A stretch of 64,000 nucleotides of DNA from Pontibacter ruber (GCF_023630205.1 NZ_JALPRR010000002.1:426899-490898); one strand, 5' to 3'; shown: positions 43,995-53,958, counted from the first letter of the stretch. A program made the numbers and translations. Notes: a model not told the origin generated them from the sequence alone.

Positions 43995-45485
43995 ATGGAA
44001 GAACTAATTAAATTATCAAAATTAGTAACAGCTTATCTTAGTAATAATGGTCTTATTACTCAAGAAAAAAAGCAGAACAGTAAAGAAGGTCTCTTTATAA
44101 CTAATTTAAAGAATGGAAAATATCTTTCAGACACTGAAGCTGCAAAAGATTTATATAATTCTGATGCAAATGATGTTCGTTACAAGATGTTGAAACATCG
44201 CCTTAAACGAAAGCTTTATAGTAGTCTATATTTTATTGATTACAACAAAGTAAAATGGCCTGATCACTTACAGAAAGAGCAGGAATGCATCAGTTTGATT
44301 CATCATGCTCATATTCTTAAGAATGAGTTCGAGTATAACCTAGTAGAAAATCTAGCAAATAAGATTTTAGCAATAGCTTTACAATACAGTTTTACTGATT
44401 TACAGATAACCGCACTGGAACTAAAAGCGCTTAGCTATTCGGAACTTGGCTTGGTTAAGAAGTACTATAAAGTGGTTGATGAGTTAGAAGAAGCACTTAT
44501 TAAGAAACAATATGAAAGAGAAGCTCTAACGTTATTCCAGACTTTTAACCTAAAGTTGAAAAAATCAGTGAAGACAAGAAGAGAGTTTCTCCCGGAACTA
44601 CTTAAAATCATTGATAGACTTGAGGAGTTGTGGAGTTTAGGTAAAACTTTTTCTTTGTTTCAGTCTTACTATAGAGTTTATATCGGATACCATGAGCAAC
44701 AGGGAAATTTTTCAAAGCTTGTAGATATTACACTGGATGCGGTCAAGTTAGTAGAGGAAGGAGTTATCAATCCCAACCGATTCAATCTTAGTTTTAATAA
44801 CTACATATTGGTATACGCTCACTTAAGAGCGAGCAATCTGCAGAACGGGTTAAAATATGCAGAAATGTACTTGCCACTGTATCCGCAAAGTTCTCCGAAT
44901 TGGTTCGCATACATGGAAAATTATTTCCTGCTCGCCGTGCACGCTAAACAGTATGAATTAGGCCAGTTATTGTTACAGAAAGTCTTTGATAATACGTCCT
45001 TTAGTCGAATCTTAACAACTGCAAAGGAGCGTTGGAAACTGTATCAACTATACTTTAGATTAGTTGCTCCAAATAAATCGTTTTACAAGGATAGGAATAA
45101 CCCTTACCTGCTATCACTTCCAGAGTATAGCAAAGACAAGCAGGGATTTAACGTTGCAATCCTAATCCTGCAGTTTATTTATTTTCTAGAGAATGGGGAT
45201 GCGGAAGCCCTTCTATACCGCATCGAGAGTCTTAAGAAGTATATTCTGACGCACCTTAAAGATGTTTTCAGCTTAAGAAGTAAGTTATTCTTAAAGCTGC
45301 TTATGTTAACGGTAACAGAGGACTTTAATCCTAAGAGTTGTGAAATAAAAGGAGCAAAAATACTTGAGAAATTACAGGAGGCGCCAACCCCCGGTGATGC
45401 TTTTGCCGAGATTGAAATTATCCCTTATGAACACCTGTGGGAGATTATTTTGCGCATTTTGCATGAGAGAGAGAACAAAGTATAA
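43995..45485 (+). CDS. Helical-repeat (TPR-like) protein, paralogue 1
   Basis: 496 residues, no membrane helix or signal peptide. The first 85 residues carry a basic helix (VRYKMLKHRLKRKLYSSLY) that could bind nucleic acid. The rest is a chain of helix pairs like TPR units. The C-terminal PGDAFAEIEIIPYEHLWEI is nearly the same in paralogue 2. No known family is recognised with certainty. Base composition is far richer in A+T than the neighbours, suggesting transfer. It is divergent from the peptide and Opp genes. A role as a cytosolic peptide receptor, as in RRNPP proteins, is only a hypothesis. Confidence 0.82.
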   Translation: MEELIKLSKLVTAYLSNNGLITQEKKQNSKEGLFITNLKNGKYLSDTEAAKDLYNSDANDVRYKMLKHRLKRKLYSSLYFIDYNKVKWPDHLQKEQECISLIHHAHILKNEFEYNLVENLANKILAIALQYSFTDLQITALELKALSYSELGLVKKYYKVVDELEEALIKKQYEREALTLFQTFNLKLKKSVKTRREFLPELLKIIDRLEELWSLGKTFSLFQSYYRVYIGYHEQQGNFSKLVDITLDAVKLVEEGVINPNRFNLSFNNYILVYAHLRASNLQNGLKYAEMYLPLYPQSSPNWFAYMENYFLLAVHAKQYELGQLLLQKVFDNTSFSRILTTAKERWKLYQLYFRLVAPNKSFYKDRNNPYLLSLPEYSKDKQGFNVAILILQFIYFLENGDAEALLYRIESLKKYILTHLKDVFSLRSKLFLKLLMLTVTEDFNPKSCEIKGAKILEKLQEAPTPGDAFAEIEIIPYEHLWEIILRILHERENKV

Positions 45486-45519
45486 AGCATAACTTAATTA
45501 ATGACCAAATTCTACTCTA

Positions 45520-47025
45520 ATGGATCGTATTAAAAGGCTCATCACTTTGCTGGAGCAAAGGGGAATGCAACCAAACTTTTTAATAAATCTTGAAGATACC
45601 TCTAGCCATGAATCACGGCTTTATTTTATGGTAAGAGATGAAGCGATATTATCTGACAAAGATGCTGTTCAGGAGCTGTATGGGAAGCAGCTAAATGCTG
45701 TACCTACCAGTTATAGAATGCTAAAATCCAGAGTAAAGAAAAAACTTTTCAACCAGCTTCATTTGCTCAATTTACACGATAAAAACTTTGGGGAAAGGAA
45801 GCAAATGCGACTGGAAGCCGAGTCGCTGCAGTATAGGGCTAGCATCCTGTTTAATTTGGATGAGTATGATTTAGTGATAGAATTAGTAGAAAAGGTATTG
45901 CAAATAGCAAAAGAATATGATTTTTATGACCTCCAATTAAATGCTACGGATCTTCTGAAGGGAGTTTATTACTATAAAAAAGACATAAAGAAGCTAAGCT
46001 TCTATACAGATGTAGCAGAGAGGCTTAAAGATATAGTTCTTGCGGAAAGAGAAGCTCAGAGCATATCTAGGAAGTTTCGTCTGGAATCTGGCTACTTTGT
46101 AGATAACAGGTATGAGCTACTAAGCAAAATAGAGGAAGCTATCTCTAGACTGAAAGAATTATGGGAAAGAAACAGGACTTATAGAACATTTGAGTATTAC
46201 TACCTTGTGCAAATACAATTATACGAACAGCAGGGGGATTTTACTTCAGTTATAGAATTTACAAAGTATGCAGACAAATTAGTAGCTGATGGGATGGTAA
46301 ATAAAAATATATTCGATCGGAGCATGAATATATTTCTTTGTGTTTATGCACATCTCCGTGCAGAGCTGTATGATAAAGGTTTAGAACTTGCTGCTCAAGC
46401 ATTACCCCTATATGATAAGCATAGCGGTAATTGGTTTGCCCATATGGAGAATTATATTCTGTTGGCTTTATATAAGCAAGATTATACTTTGGCATCTAAT
46501 CTTATAGAGCAGGTTAACAAGAATAAGTTTTCTCAAAGTTTACCAGAACTTGTAAAAGAAAGGTGGTGTCTAATCAACGCGTTCATTGACCTGGTCACCA
46601 AACATACTGTCTCATCCAAATTGTTAGATGAACTGAAAGAAGCCAGCTACATCTCTAAAGACAAACAGGGTTTTTACGTGTATGTGAATGTGCTGGAGTT
46701 TATGTATCTGCTCTTTAACCATCAAACGAGTGATGTATTTGAGACCTACATTGATCGCTACCGGAAGTATGCTGCCAGGTACCTGAAAAATGATAAAGTA
46801 GAGCGCATTAAGATATTTTATAAACTGATGACGCTGGCGCTCCGGGAAGCGTTCGATTATGAAAAATGCGCTGCTAAAGGAGAGGCGTTATTTCAGAAGT
46901 TAAAGGTGACGAAAGCGCCTGGCGAAGCCTATGCCGAAGTCGAGATTGTACCGTACGAACACCTTTGGGAACTGGCGCTTGACATTATGAAGCAACGGCA
47001 TCAGGATTCTGTTGCAGAAGCATAA
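45520..47025 (+). CDS. Helical-repeat (TPR-like) protein, paralogue 2
   Basis: 501 residues, clear paralogue of the preceding gene over its whole length, 34 nt downstream of it. The N-terminal basic segment reads YRMLKSRVKKKLFNQLHLL. The shared C-terminal block is PGEAYAEVEIVPYEHLWEL. The first about 1100 bases are AT-rich, while the last about 370 bases have the composition of the surrounding genome, so the gene may be a mosaic. Function unknown. Confidence 0.82.
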   Translation: MDRIKRLITLLEQRGMQPNFLINLEDTSSHESRLYFMVRDEAILSDKDAVQELYGKQLNAVPTSYRMLKSRVKKKLFNQLHLLNLHDKNFGERKQMRLEAESLQYRASILFNLDEYDLVIELVEKVLQIAKEYDFYDLQLNATDLLKGVYYYKKDIKKLSFYTDVAERLKDIVLAEREAQSISRKFRLESGYFVDNRYELLSKIEEAISRLKELWERNRTYRTFEYYYLVQIQLYEQQGDFTSVIEFTKYADKLVADGMVNKNIFDRSMNIFLCVYAHLRAELYDKGLELAAQALPLYDKHSGNWFAHMENYILLALYKQDYTLASNLIEQVNKNKFSQSLPELVKERWCLINAFIDLVTKHTVSSKLLDELKEASYISKDKQGFYVYVNVLEFMYLLFNHQTSDVFETYIDRYRKYAARYLKNDKVERIKIFYKLMTLALREAFDYEKCAAKGEALFQKLKVTKAPGEAYAEVEIVPYEHLWELALDIMKQRHQDSVAEA

Positions 47026-47079
47026 AACTTCGTTTGCAGCTACCGGTTACAGTATTATTTTTTTGCATATATTTCTGCT

Positions 47080-48396
47080 ATGCAAAAAAATAACCCCACC
47101 GTTACCCGGGCCTGGTGCTTTTATGATTGGGCCAACTCTGTTTACTCGCTTGTTATTACGTCCACCATTTTCCCGATCTATTACAGCGCAGTGGCCAAGC
47201 ACCCTGCATCCGGGTCTACTGTGGTCAGCTTCCTGGGTTACGAACTGCAGAGCTCTGTTTTGTTTTCGTATGCTGTTTCTGCCTCGTTCCTGATCATCGC
47301 ATCTTTAAGCCCTTTCCTGACATCCATTGCAGATTACAGCGGGCGCAAAAAGCTTTTCATGCAGTTGTTCTGCTACCTGGGCTCCATTTCCTGTGCCGGG
47401 TTATACTTCTTTACCAGAGAGACTTTCACCTTTTCCGTTATACTTTTTGTGCTGGCTTCTATCGGGTTTAGTGGCAGTATTGTATTCTATAACTCTTACC
47501 TGCCCGAAATTGCTACCGAGGACCAGTACGATAAGCTGAGCGCCCGAGGCTTTGCCATGGGATACTTTGGCAGCGTGCTCCTGCTCATTTTTAACCTGGC
47601 CATGATCCTGAAACCAGAGATTTTTGGCATAGCACCGGATAACAAGAGCCTGCCACCGCGCATTGCTTTTTTGACCACAGGTTTGTGGTGGTTTGGCTTT
47701 GCCCAGTATACCTTTTATCATTTGCCGGGCAATGTATATAAGCGCACCCCGCGAGGCAGCTGGATACTGAACGGCTTTAAAGAGCTGCAGAAGGTGCTGG
47801 CACAGGTAAAGGAGCTGCCGCTTTTAAAACGGTTTCTGCTGGCCTATTTTTTCTACAACATGGGGGTCCAAACGGTCATGTATGTGGCCACAATCTTCGG
47901 TATCGAGGAGCTTAGCCTGCCGGACGATGCCCTGATCATGACCATTCTTATTATTCAGTTAGTGGCAATTGCAGGGGCGTATGCTTTCGCTTTTCTCTCC
48001 AATAAGTTCGGTAACATCTGGGCGCTGATCCTGGCGGTGATCATCTGGATCGGCATCTGCATTGGGGCATACTTTATTCAAGGAGCTTTTGATTTTTATG
48101 TGCTGGCAGCCGTGGTAGGTACTGTGATGGGCGGAGTGCAGTCGTTATCGCGCTCCACTTATTCAAAGTTGATCCCAGCCAACACTACCGACCACGCATC
48201 TTACTTCAGCTTTTATGATGTGACAGAAAAGGTTTCCATTGTATTGGGTACGCTGGCTTACGGGGCCATCGCACAGGCAACCGGCTCCATGCGGAACAGC
48301 ATCTTAGCGTTGATCATCTTTTTTGCAGTTGGACTGCTGTTCTTAGCCCTGGTCAGAGGGAAGAAATCCCTGACACCTCAAAAGATTGTAAACTAA
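47080..48396 (+). CDS. UMF1-type major facilitator transporter
   Basis: 438 residues with about 11-12 membrane helices. Start MQKNNPTVTRAWCFYDWANS, the UMF1/Atg22-like signature, and DYSGRKK in the loop between helices 2 and 3. The substrate of bacterial members is unknown. Ends at the terminator 48449-48496. Confidence 0.88.
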   Translation: MQKNNPTVTRAWCFYDWANSVYSLVITSTIFPIYYSAVAKHPASGSTVVSFLGYELQSSVLFSYAVSASFLIIASLSPFLTSIADYSGRKKLFMQLFCYLGSISCAGLYFFTRETFTFSVILFVLASIGFSGSIVFYNSYLPEIATEDQYDKLSARGFAMGYFGSVLLLIFNLAMILKPEIFGIAPDNKSLPPRIAFLTTGLWWFGFAQYTFYHLPGNVYKRTPRGSWILNGFKELQKVLAQVKELPLLKRFLLAYFFYNMGVQTVMYVATIFGIEELSLPDDALIMTILIIQLVAIAGAYAFAFLSNKFGNIWALILAVIIWIGICIGAYFIQGAFDFYVLAAVVGTVMGGVQSLSRSTYSKLIPANTTDHASYFSFYDVTEKVSIVLGTLAYGAIAQATGSMRNSILALIIFFAVGLLFLALVRGKKSLTPQKIVN

Positions 48397-48448
48397 ACCT
48401 GGCAAATTGGGCGATCATATTTTTGATTGCTTTTGCAAGTATAACAAG

Positions 48449-48496
48449 TATAAAATAAGAGCGGCTGCCAACATTGGCAGCCGCTCTTATTTTATA
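48449..48496. terminator. Bidirectional terminator, 22-bp stem
   Basis: 48449-48470 pairs perfectly with 48475-48496, loop ACAT, between the convergent transporter and amidohydrolase genes. Confidence 0.9.
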
Positions 48497-48511
48497 AAGT
48501 GAATGAGCTGT

Positions 48512-50176
48512 TTACTTCTTCTGGTAAACCAGCTTACCGTTTACATAAGTGCGTAGAATTTGTACACCCCGCATTTGTTCTGGTGCTACGTTCATCAGAT
48601 CTTTATCTACAAGTATAAAATCGGCGAACTTTTCCTTTTCTATACTTCCTTTCTCGTTCTCCTCAAAATTTGATTTGGCCGCCCAGATCGTCATGCCACG
48701 CAGCGCGTCTTCCCGGCTCAGCGCATTATCCATCTGGAAACCACCTGAGGGGTAGTTTTTAGCGTCTTGGCGGGCTACTGCTGCATGGAAGCCGAACAAC
48801 GGGTTGATATCTTCTACCGGAAAATCGCTGCCCAGCGGGATATAACCGTTTTGCTGCATCAGTTCTTTAAACGGATAAGCATGCTTGATGCGCTCCTTGC
48901 CTAGTCTGTCGCCGGCCCAGTACATGTCGGATGTAGCATGTGTTGGCTGCACCGATGGCACAATGCTATACTTGCCAAACTTGGCCATATCGGCAGGGTT
49001 GATGATCTGTGCATGCTCAATGCGCCAGCGCTTGTCGTTCTTTTCTTTCAGCACTTCGCCGTAAATGTCGAGCAGCAAACGGTTTGCAGAGTCGCCGATG
49101 GCGTGCGTGTTCATCTGGAAACCGTGCTGGTTAAGTTCTGCGGCAACATCCCGAAACTCTTTTTCAGAAGCCAGCAGGAAGCCGTAATGGTTATGCTTGT
49201 CGGCATAGGGTTTCAGCAGGTTCGCACCTCTGGAGCCTAGCGCGCCGTCTGAATAAATTTTAAACGAGCGAACGTTTAGCCTGTCTGTTTTATAAGGGCC
49301 GTTCTTAAAGTAATGGTCCTTGTTTTCTTTGGTAGGGTTCAGCATGGCATACACACGCATCTGCAATTCGCCTTTCTGCTGCATGTCGTCGATCAGGTCA
49401 ACGGTCTGCTTGTCTAGCCCAGCGTCGTCTACAGTGGTAAGGCCTACAGCAAAGCAGTTTGCTTCAGCATTTTTCAGTGCCTGACGTTTCTCTGCCTCAT
49501 CGGCCTCCGGTATTTTGTTTGTTACCAGGTCCACGGCGTTATCGATCAGAATACCTGTCATGCGGCCGTTCTTTACCTCTACAAGCCCGCCCACCATTTT
49601 GGCTTGCGGCGTTACCCCAGCCAGATCCAGTGCTTTCTGGTTCGCCAGCGCAGCATGGCCGTCTACGCGGGTAAGTATAACCGGCGTGTCAGGAAAGAGC
49701 TTATCCAGTGTGTCTTTTGCCGGAAACTCCTTCACGGCCCAGTCGTTCTGGTCCCAGCCACGGCCCGTGATCCACTCGGTGTCGGGGTATTTCTTACGCT
49801 GCTCTACCACAAGCTGCACTACCTCTTTGAAGGATTCGGTACCTACCAGGTCAGCCGACTGCAGGGCAAGGCCGTAGCGGTAAAAGTGCGAGTGCGCGTC
49901 GATCAGTCCAGGGTAAATGGCCTTACCTTCTGCATCAAGCTCTTCTGAGGCGTTATACTTCTGGCGGATATCGGCTGTGGAGCCAACTTCCAGGATCTTG
50001 CCATCCTTTACGGCGAAGGCTTCGGCTTTTTCAAAATTGTCATTAACCGTATACACTGTGCCGTTGTACACGATCAGGTCGGCTGCCTCGGAACCGGTTT
50101 TGGTGCCGGAGCAGCTGCTTAGCAAGGTGCCGCCCAATAGTAGGGCAGCGGTAAGGGTGCGAAGGGTGTTGGTCAT
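48512..50176 (-). CDS. Amidohydrolase (YtcJ-like) lipoprotein
   Basis: 554 residues. A signal peptide with lipobox (LLSSC, Cys22) is followed by an amidohydrolase TIM barrel. Metal motifs are GLIDAHSHFYRYG, MNTHAIGDSANR and WRIEHAQIIN. The family hydrolyses formamide-like or cyclic amide substrates, not known here. The AMP nucleosidase gene lies 9 nt upstream, so both may share a message. Confidence 0.9.
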   Translation of the reverse strand: MTNTLRTLTAALLLGGTLLSSCSGTKTGSEAADLIVYNGTVYTVNDNFEKAEAFAVKDGKILEVGSTADIRQKYNASEELDAEGKAIYPGLIDAHSHFYRYGLALQSADLVGTESFKEVVQLVVEQRKKYPDTEWITGRGWDQNDWAVKEFPAKDTLDKLFPDTPVILTRVDGHAALANQKALDLAGVTPQAKMVGGLVEVKNGRMTGILIDNAVDLVTNKIPEADEAEKRQALKNAEANCFAVGLTTVDDAGLDKQTVDLIDDMQQKGELQMRVYAMLNPTKENKDHYFKNGPYKTDRLNVRSFKIYSDGALGSRGANLLKPYADKHNHYGFLLASEKEFRDVAAELNQHGFQMNTHAIGDSANRLLLDIYGEVLKEKNDKRWRIEHAQIINPADMAKFGKYSIVPSVQPTHATSDMYWAGDRLGKERIKHAYPFKELMQQNGYIPLGSDFPVEDINPLFGFHAAVARQDAKNYPSGGFQMDNALSREDALRGMTIWAAKSNFEENEKGSIEKEKFADFILVDKDLMNVAPEQMRGVQILRTYVNGKLVYQKK

Positions 50177-50185
50177 AGGGTCAGG

Positions 50186-50959
50186 TTATTCAAAGCGCAT
50201 GTGTTTTACAGACTCCCCGGAGTTGATCAGTTCCAACAGCGAGTCGATGCCGATGCTCAGGTGTTTCTCCACATAGTTAGAGGTAACCAGTTTATCGCTT
50301 TCAGAGGTTTTCACACCTTCCGGTATCATTGGGTTATCAGAAACTAGCAGCAGGGCGCCGTGCGGAATTTCGTTAATGAAGCCTACTGTAAAGATAGTGG
50401 CCGTTTCCATATCGATGCCCATGGCACGGATCTGGCGCAGGTAATCTTTAAAGTCTTCGTCGTGCTCCCAAACGCGGCGGTTGGTCGTATAAACGGTACC
50501 GGTCCAGTAGTCCATTTCGTGTTTCTTGATCATAGAGGAAACAGCACGCTGCAAACGGAAAGACGGAAGCGCGGGAATTTCAGGTGGCAGGTAGTCGTCG
50601 GAAGTACCTTCGCCACGAATAGCAGCGATCGGAAGAATCAAGTCGCCCAGTTGGGTTTTCCTTTTCAGGCCGCCGCACTTGCCCAGAAACAAAGCTGCCT
50701 TGGGCTTGATAGCCGAGAGCAGGTCCATAACCGTAGCTGCCATGGCACTGCCCATACCAAAGTTGATGATGGTGATGTTGTTAGCCGTGGCCGTCTGCAT
50801 GGGTTTGTCCAGTCCCCTGATCTCAACCCCGAAGCGGTCGGCAAACATGCGGACATAGTTTATAAAGTTAGTCAGCAGGATGTATTCTCCAAATTCGTTC
50901 AGTTCCACACCCGTGTAGCGCGGAAGCCAGTTTTTAACAATCTCGTCTTTCTCTTTCAT
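50186..50959 (-). CDS. amn: AMP nucleosidase
   Basis: Splits AMP into adenine and ribose 5-phosphate. 257 residues with the ATG at 50959 (MKEKDEIVKNWLPRYTGV); an upstream start would overlap the divergent gene and lacks family support. Phosphorylase-fold motifs are GMGSAMAATVMDLL, FLGKCGGLKRK and MDMETATIF. This is the short form without the N-terminal domain of E. coli Amn. Confidence 0.9.
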   Translation of the reverse strand: MKEKDEIVKNWLPRYTGVELNEFGEYILLTNFINYVRMFADRFGVEIRGLDKPMQTATANNITIINFGMGSAMAATVMDLLSAIKPKAALFLGKCGGLKRKTQLGDLILPIAAIRGEGTSDDYLPPEIPALPSFRLQRAVSSMIKKHEMDYWTGTVYTTNRRVWEHDEDFKDYLRQIRAMGIDMETATIFTVGFINEIPHGALLLVSDNPMIPEGVKTSESDKLVTSNYVEKHLSIGIDSLLELINSGESVKHMRFE

Positions 50960-51028
50960 AGTCAATCTAATTAAAATGACACCTGCCGGGCCATACGGCT
51001 GCAAGTATAAATGATGTAAATTAGCGTT

Positions 51029-51490
51029 ATGAAAACGCTCAATCTTCCGCCGTTTGAATACAAACTTAAACAATCTGGCGCTAATATGTTGATTTTTGAC
51101 GTACTGCGCCGGAAATACGTTTTACTGACGCCTGAAGAATGGGTGCGCCAGCACTTCATCCATTACCTGGTTAATTCGCTCGCTTACCCCAAAAGCCTGA
51201 TCAGTGTGGAGCGCGGCACCACGTACAATAAGCTGCAGAAACGTACCGATATTTGTATCTATACTAACACGGGCAGTCCCTTTTTGCTGGTGGAGTGCAA
51301 AGCGGCGCATGTGCCTATTACGCAGGAGGTGGTAAAACAGGTATCTACTTACAACCAGGTGTTGCAGGCACCATACGTGGTTATCACAAACGGGTTGGAG
51401 CACTACTGTTGGGAAGTTGATTTTGCCACCCGCAAGTTTATGCCGTTGCAGGACATTCCTAAGTATGGTTTTGAACAAGGGTTTGAGTAA
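51029..51490 (+). CDS. HsdR N-terminal-like PD-(D/E)XK domain protein
   Basis: 153 residues made only of the nuclease domain seen at the N-terminus of type I restriction R subunits. Active-site pattern: KRTDICIY followed by FLLVECKAAH. There is no helicase part and no hsdM/hsdS nearby, so it is an orphan found widely in Bacteroidota. Its DNA substrate is unknown. Confidence 0.85.
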   Translation: MKTLNLPPFEYKLKQSGANMLIFDVLRRKYVLLTPEEWVRQHFIHYLVNSLAYPKSLISVERGTTYNKLQKRTDICIYTNTGSPFLLVECKAAHVPITQEVVKQVSTYNQVLQAPYVVITNGLEHYCWEVDFATRKFMPLQDIPKYGFEQGFE

Positions 51491-52092
51491 TCAATGTGAC
51501 TGTCATTTCGAGTGGTAACGAGAAATCTGCTGTTGTTTAATTTTATACTTTACGCCGCCAAGCCTTAGCTATTGTAGCTGCTGTTCTTCCTTAGTTTTAC
51601 TTGCTTATACTTTCATAGTTTCCATTGGTGCGCTCACGGTCGCGGGGCCTCGTCCTCGGGCATCGCGCTGTCTGGCTTTCCTTTGCTACCCTTCGGTCGC
51701 AATGCCCTCGCGGGCACCGGAAACCCAGAAGGCGCTCAACCCAAGGACTGGAAATGACACGACTTAGCTTCTGGCTATGCAACTAGAACCAAGTCCCCCT
51801 TTGAAGGGGGTAGGGGGATGACTGCAGCAGCTATGAAACTTATACTTTCAAGTATAGTCAAAGACAGAACTCCCATCCTTAGACAAGGAGGGGCAGGGGT
51901 GGTTGGACCACAGAAACTAGGGAGGTATAAACTCAACTACACCAAAGGCAGAAGTTCCTCTCCTCAGCGAGGTGCAGGGGTGGATTTATACATCAGCTGC
52001 CGTCATGCTTGCTGGTGAAAACACGCAGCAAGGGCACAACAGCAAGTGGCAGTATACTATACAAGATGAAACCCACATTCAATCCTTCAAAA
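51491..52092. repeat. Repeat-rich spacer
   Basis: No gene. 51499-51530 holds the GTCATTTCGAG...GAGAAATCT unit typical of Bacteroidota spacers. 51639-51760 has GC-rich palindromic pieces (GCCTCGTCCTCGGGC and TGCCCTCGCGGGCA). 51788-51995 has three direct copies of a CT-rich unit (AACTCCC or AGTTCC, hairpin, GGGCAGGGGTGG) also present at 29455-29492. Confidence 0.65.
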
Positions 52093-53958
52093 TTACTTCA
52101 GGTATAACCTGTTGCTGACCATCCCGCTACGAAAGTACTGCACGTAAGCCTTGAGTTGCAGCGCGTTTTTCTCAGCAGGAGGGGCAGGAGCAAGATCCGG
52201 GAAAGTATAGAATTGCGTCTTGTCGTCTACTGTAAGCTCTGTTACACCGGATGGCTGCACCAGAAAATAGGAGTTGCCGTTGTAGAACAAGGCTCTGCCG
52301 GAACTGCTGCTATCCAGTACCGATTGTCCAAAGGGCGGCAGTTTTCGGGTCGGCAGGTTCAGGTAATCCACTACGGTCGGGAAGATGTCCGCCTGCTGCG
52401 TTACTTTTTCCGGATCTATACTTTCAAACTTCTGCCCCGGACGGAAGAGCAGGAGCGGTACCCGGTAGTGGCCCAGTTCGTTCTGGTAAGCCGGGTTGAT
52501 ACTTTCCTGTGTGTGATCGGCGGTAAGTATAAACAAAGTGTTCTGGTACCAGGGTTGTAGGGAGGCATTCTTAAAGAACTCCCGCAAGGCATGGTCCGCG
52601 TAGCCAATGGACTCGTGAATCTCTAATTCTCCTTTTGGAAACTGACCTTTATACTTGGCCGGTACGGTGTAAGGCTGGTGCGAGCTAAGTGTGAACAGGG
52701 TAGCCAGGAAGGGCTGTTTAAATCCGGTTAGCTGTCGCGATACATACTGCAGGTAGGGCTCATCGAAAATACCCCACTGCCCGTCGAAATCCTGCTTGCT
52801 AAGATCAGAAGGGTACTCATCCAGGCCGTAATACTCGCTCATGCCTGCCAGCTTGCTGAAGTTATTGAAGCCCATGGTACCGTTTGCCGCTCCATGGAAG
52901 AAAGCAGTTTTGTACCCGTGCTCCTGCAGTACAGCACCCAAACCATACAGTGTGTTGCCCTGATAGGCAGAAGTAATATAAGGCTCCTGCATCAGCGAAG
53001 GCAAGCCGGCCAGCACTGATGGAAGTGCTTCGATGGACTTACGGCCGTTGGCAAAGTTGTTTTTGAACAGCAATCCCTGCGTTGCCAGCGAATCTAGGAA
53101 AGGTGTATAGCCTTTGCCTCCGTTCAAAGCGCCCACATATTCCGAGGCAAAACTCTCCAGTATGATAATGACCACGTTTTCTTTCTTAGGCAAGCCCGAC
53201 AGATTTTTATACTTATCAGCATCAAAAGGCAGGGCTGCCAGCAAGGCATCCTCAGAAGAAAAATAGTGCTTCTCCTCCAGTTTGTTCTGGCCTATGCTTT
53301 TAATAAAGGTAAACGGACTGTTCAACGTCAGGTGACCCAAAGCGGCAGGCTGAAGTATAAAAGCATGGCTGGTGCGCAGCGGCTTCAGTTGCACTCCGCC
53401 CCGAATGGCCAGTATAGCCAGCGCTATTACCAGCAACAGGCGCAGGTAGCGTAGAGGGTAGGGGTGCTGCTGTACTGCCTGCTCATTACTTCTGGGGTAT
53501 ACCCGCACTAGCCCGACAATCACAAGTAGAAACCCAAGCCCCAGGTACCAGTAGTTCAAGGCCAGTTGCCCCAGTTGGTTGAGTATATCGCCGGTTATGG
53601 TAAATATTTCGTTGCTGGAGCGCCTGCCGATAAACTTGAAAAACTCCAGGTCGATGAGCGCCAGCGCCAGGAAAGGTACATTTAGCAGAACGAACAACCC
53701 AAGCAAAAAGCGTTGCCAGGAGCGGCTATGCGTAGGGCCATGCGGCCACAGCGAAAGCAGTATAAAAGGCGCGTTAATGGCCGTAAGCGCTGCCAGATCA
53801 AAGCGCAGGCCGTGCAGAAAAGCCAGCAGCGTAGCACTTACATCGGCTCCGGAAAAGGTGCTATAGTTGAAAAAATAAAAGAACAGCCGCAGTAGCATGT
53901 ACAGCACAAGCATCAGGCCGAGCCTTCGCAGCAGCAGTTTCAGTGTATGATCAAACAT
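52093..53958 (-). CDS. LtaS-like sulfatase-fold membrane protein
   Basis: 621 residues: five N-terminal membrane helices (about 12-200) and an extracytoplasmic alkaline phosphatase/sulfatase domain (about 250-560) with NVVIIILESFASEYVG (metal site), NGRKSIEALPSVLAG (nucleophile region) and LFILTADHT. LtaS-type enzymes transfer glycerol phosphate or phosphoethanolamine groups; Bacteroidota lack lipoteichoic acid, so the role is uncertain. Ends in an AT-rich spacer. Confidence 0.9.
   Translation of the reverse strand: MFDHTLKLLLRRLGLMLVLYMLLRLFFYFFNYSTFSGADVSATLLAFLHGLRFDLAALTAINAPFILLSLWPHGPTHSRSWQRFLLGLFVLLNVPFLALALIDLEFFKFIGRRSSNEIFTITGDILNQLGQLALNYWYLGLGFLLVIVGLVRVYPRSNEQAVQQHPYPLRYLRLLLVIALAILAIRGGVQLKPLRTSHAFILQPAALGHLTLNSPFTFIKSIGQNKLEEKHYFSSEDALLAALPFDADKYKNLSGLPKKENVVIIILESFASEYVGALNGGKGYTPFLDSLATQGLLFKNNFANGRKSIEALPSVLAGLPSLMQEPYITSAYQGNTLYGLGAVLQEHGYKTAFFHGAANGTMGFNNFSKLAGMSEYYGLDEYPSDLSKQDFDGQWGIFDEPYLQYVSRQLTGFKQPFLATLFTLSSHQPYTVPAKYKGQFPKGELEIHESIGYADHALREFFKNASLQPWYQNTLFILTADHTQESINPAYQNELGHYRVPLLLFRPGQKFESIDPEKVTQQADIFPTVVDYLNLPTRKLPPFGQSVLDSSSSGRALFYNGNSYFLVQPSGVTELTVDDKTQFYTFPDLAPAPPAEKNALQLKAYVQYFRSGMVSNRLYLK

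Noticed and set aside
51597..51782. Minus-strand 61-codon ORF
   Set aside because: Made of GC-rich repeat pieces; no protein-like features.
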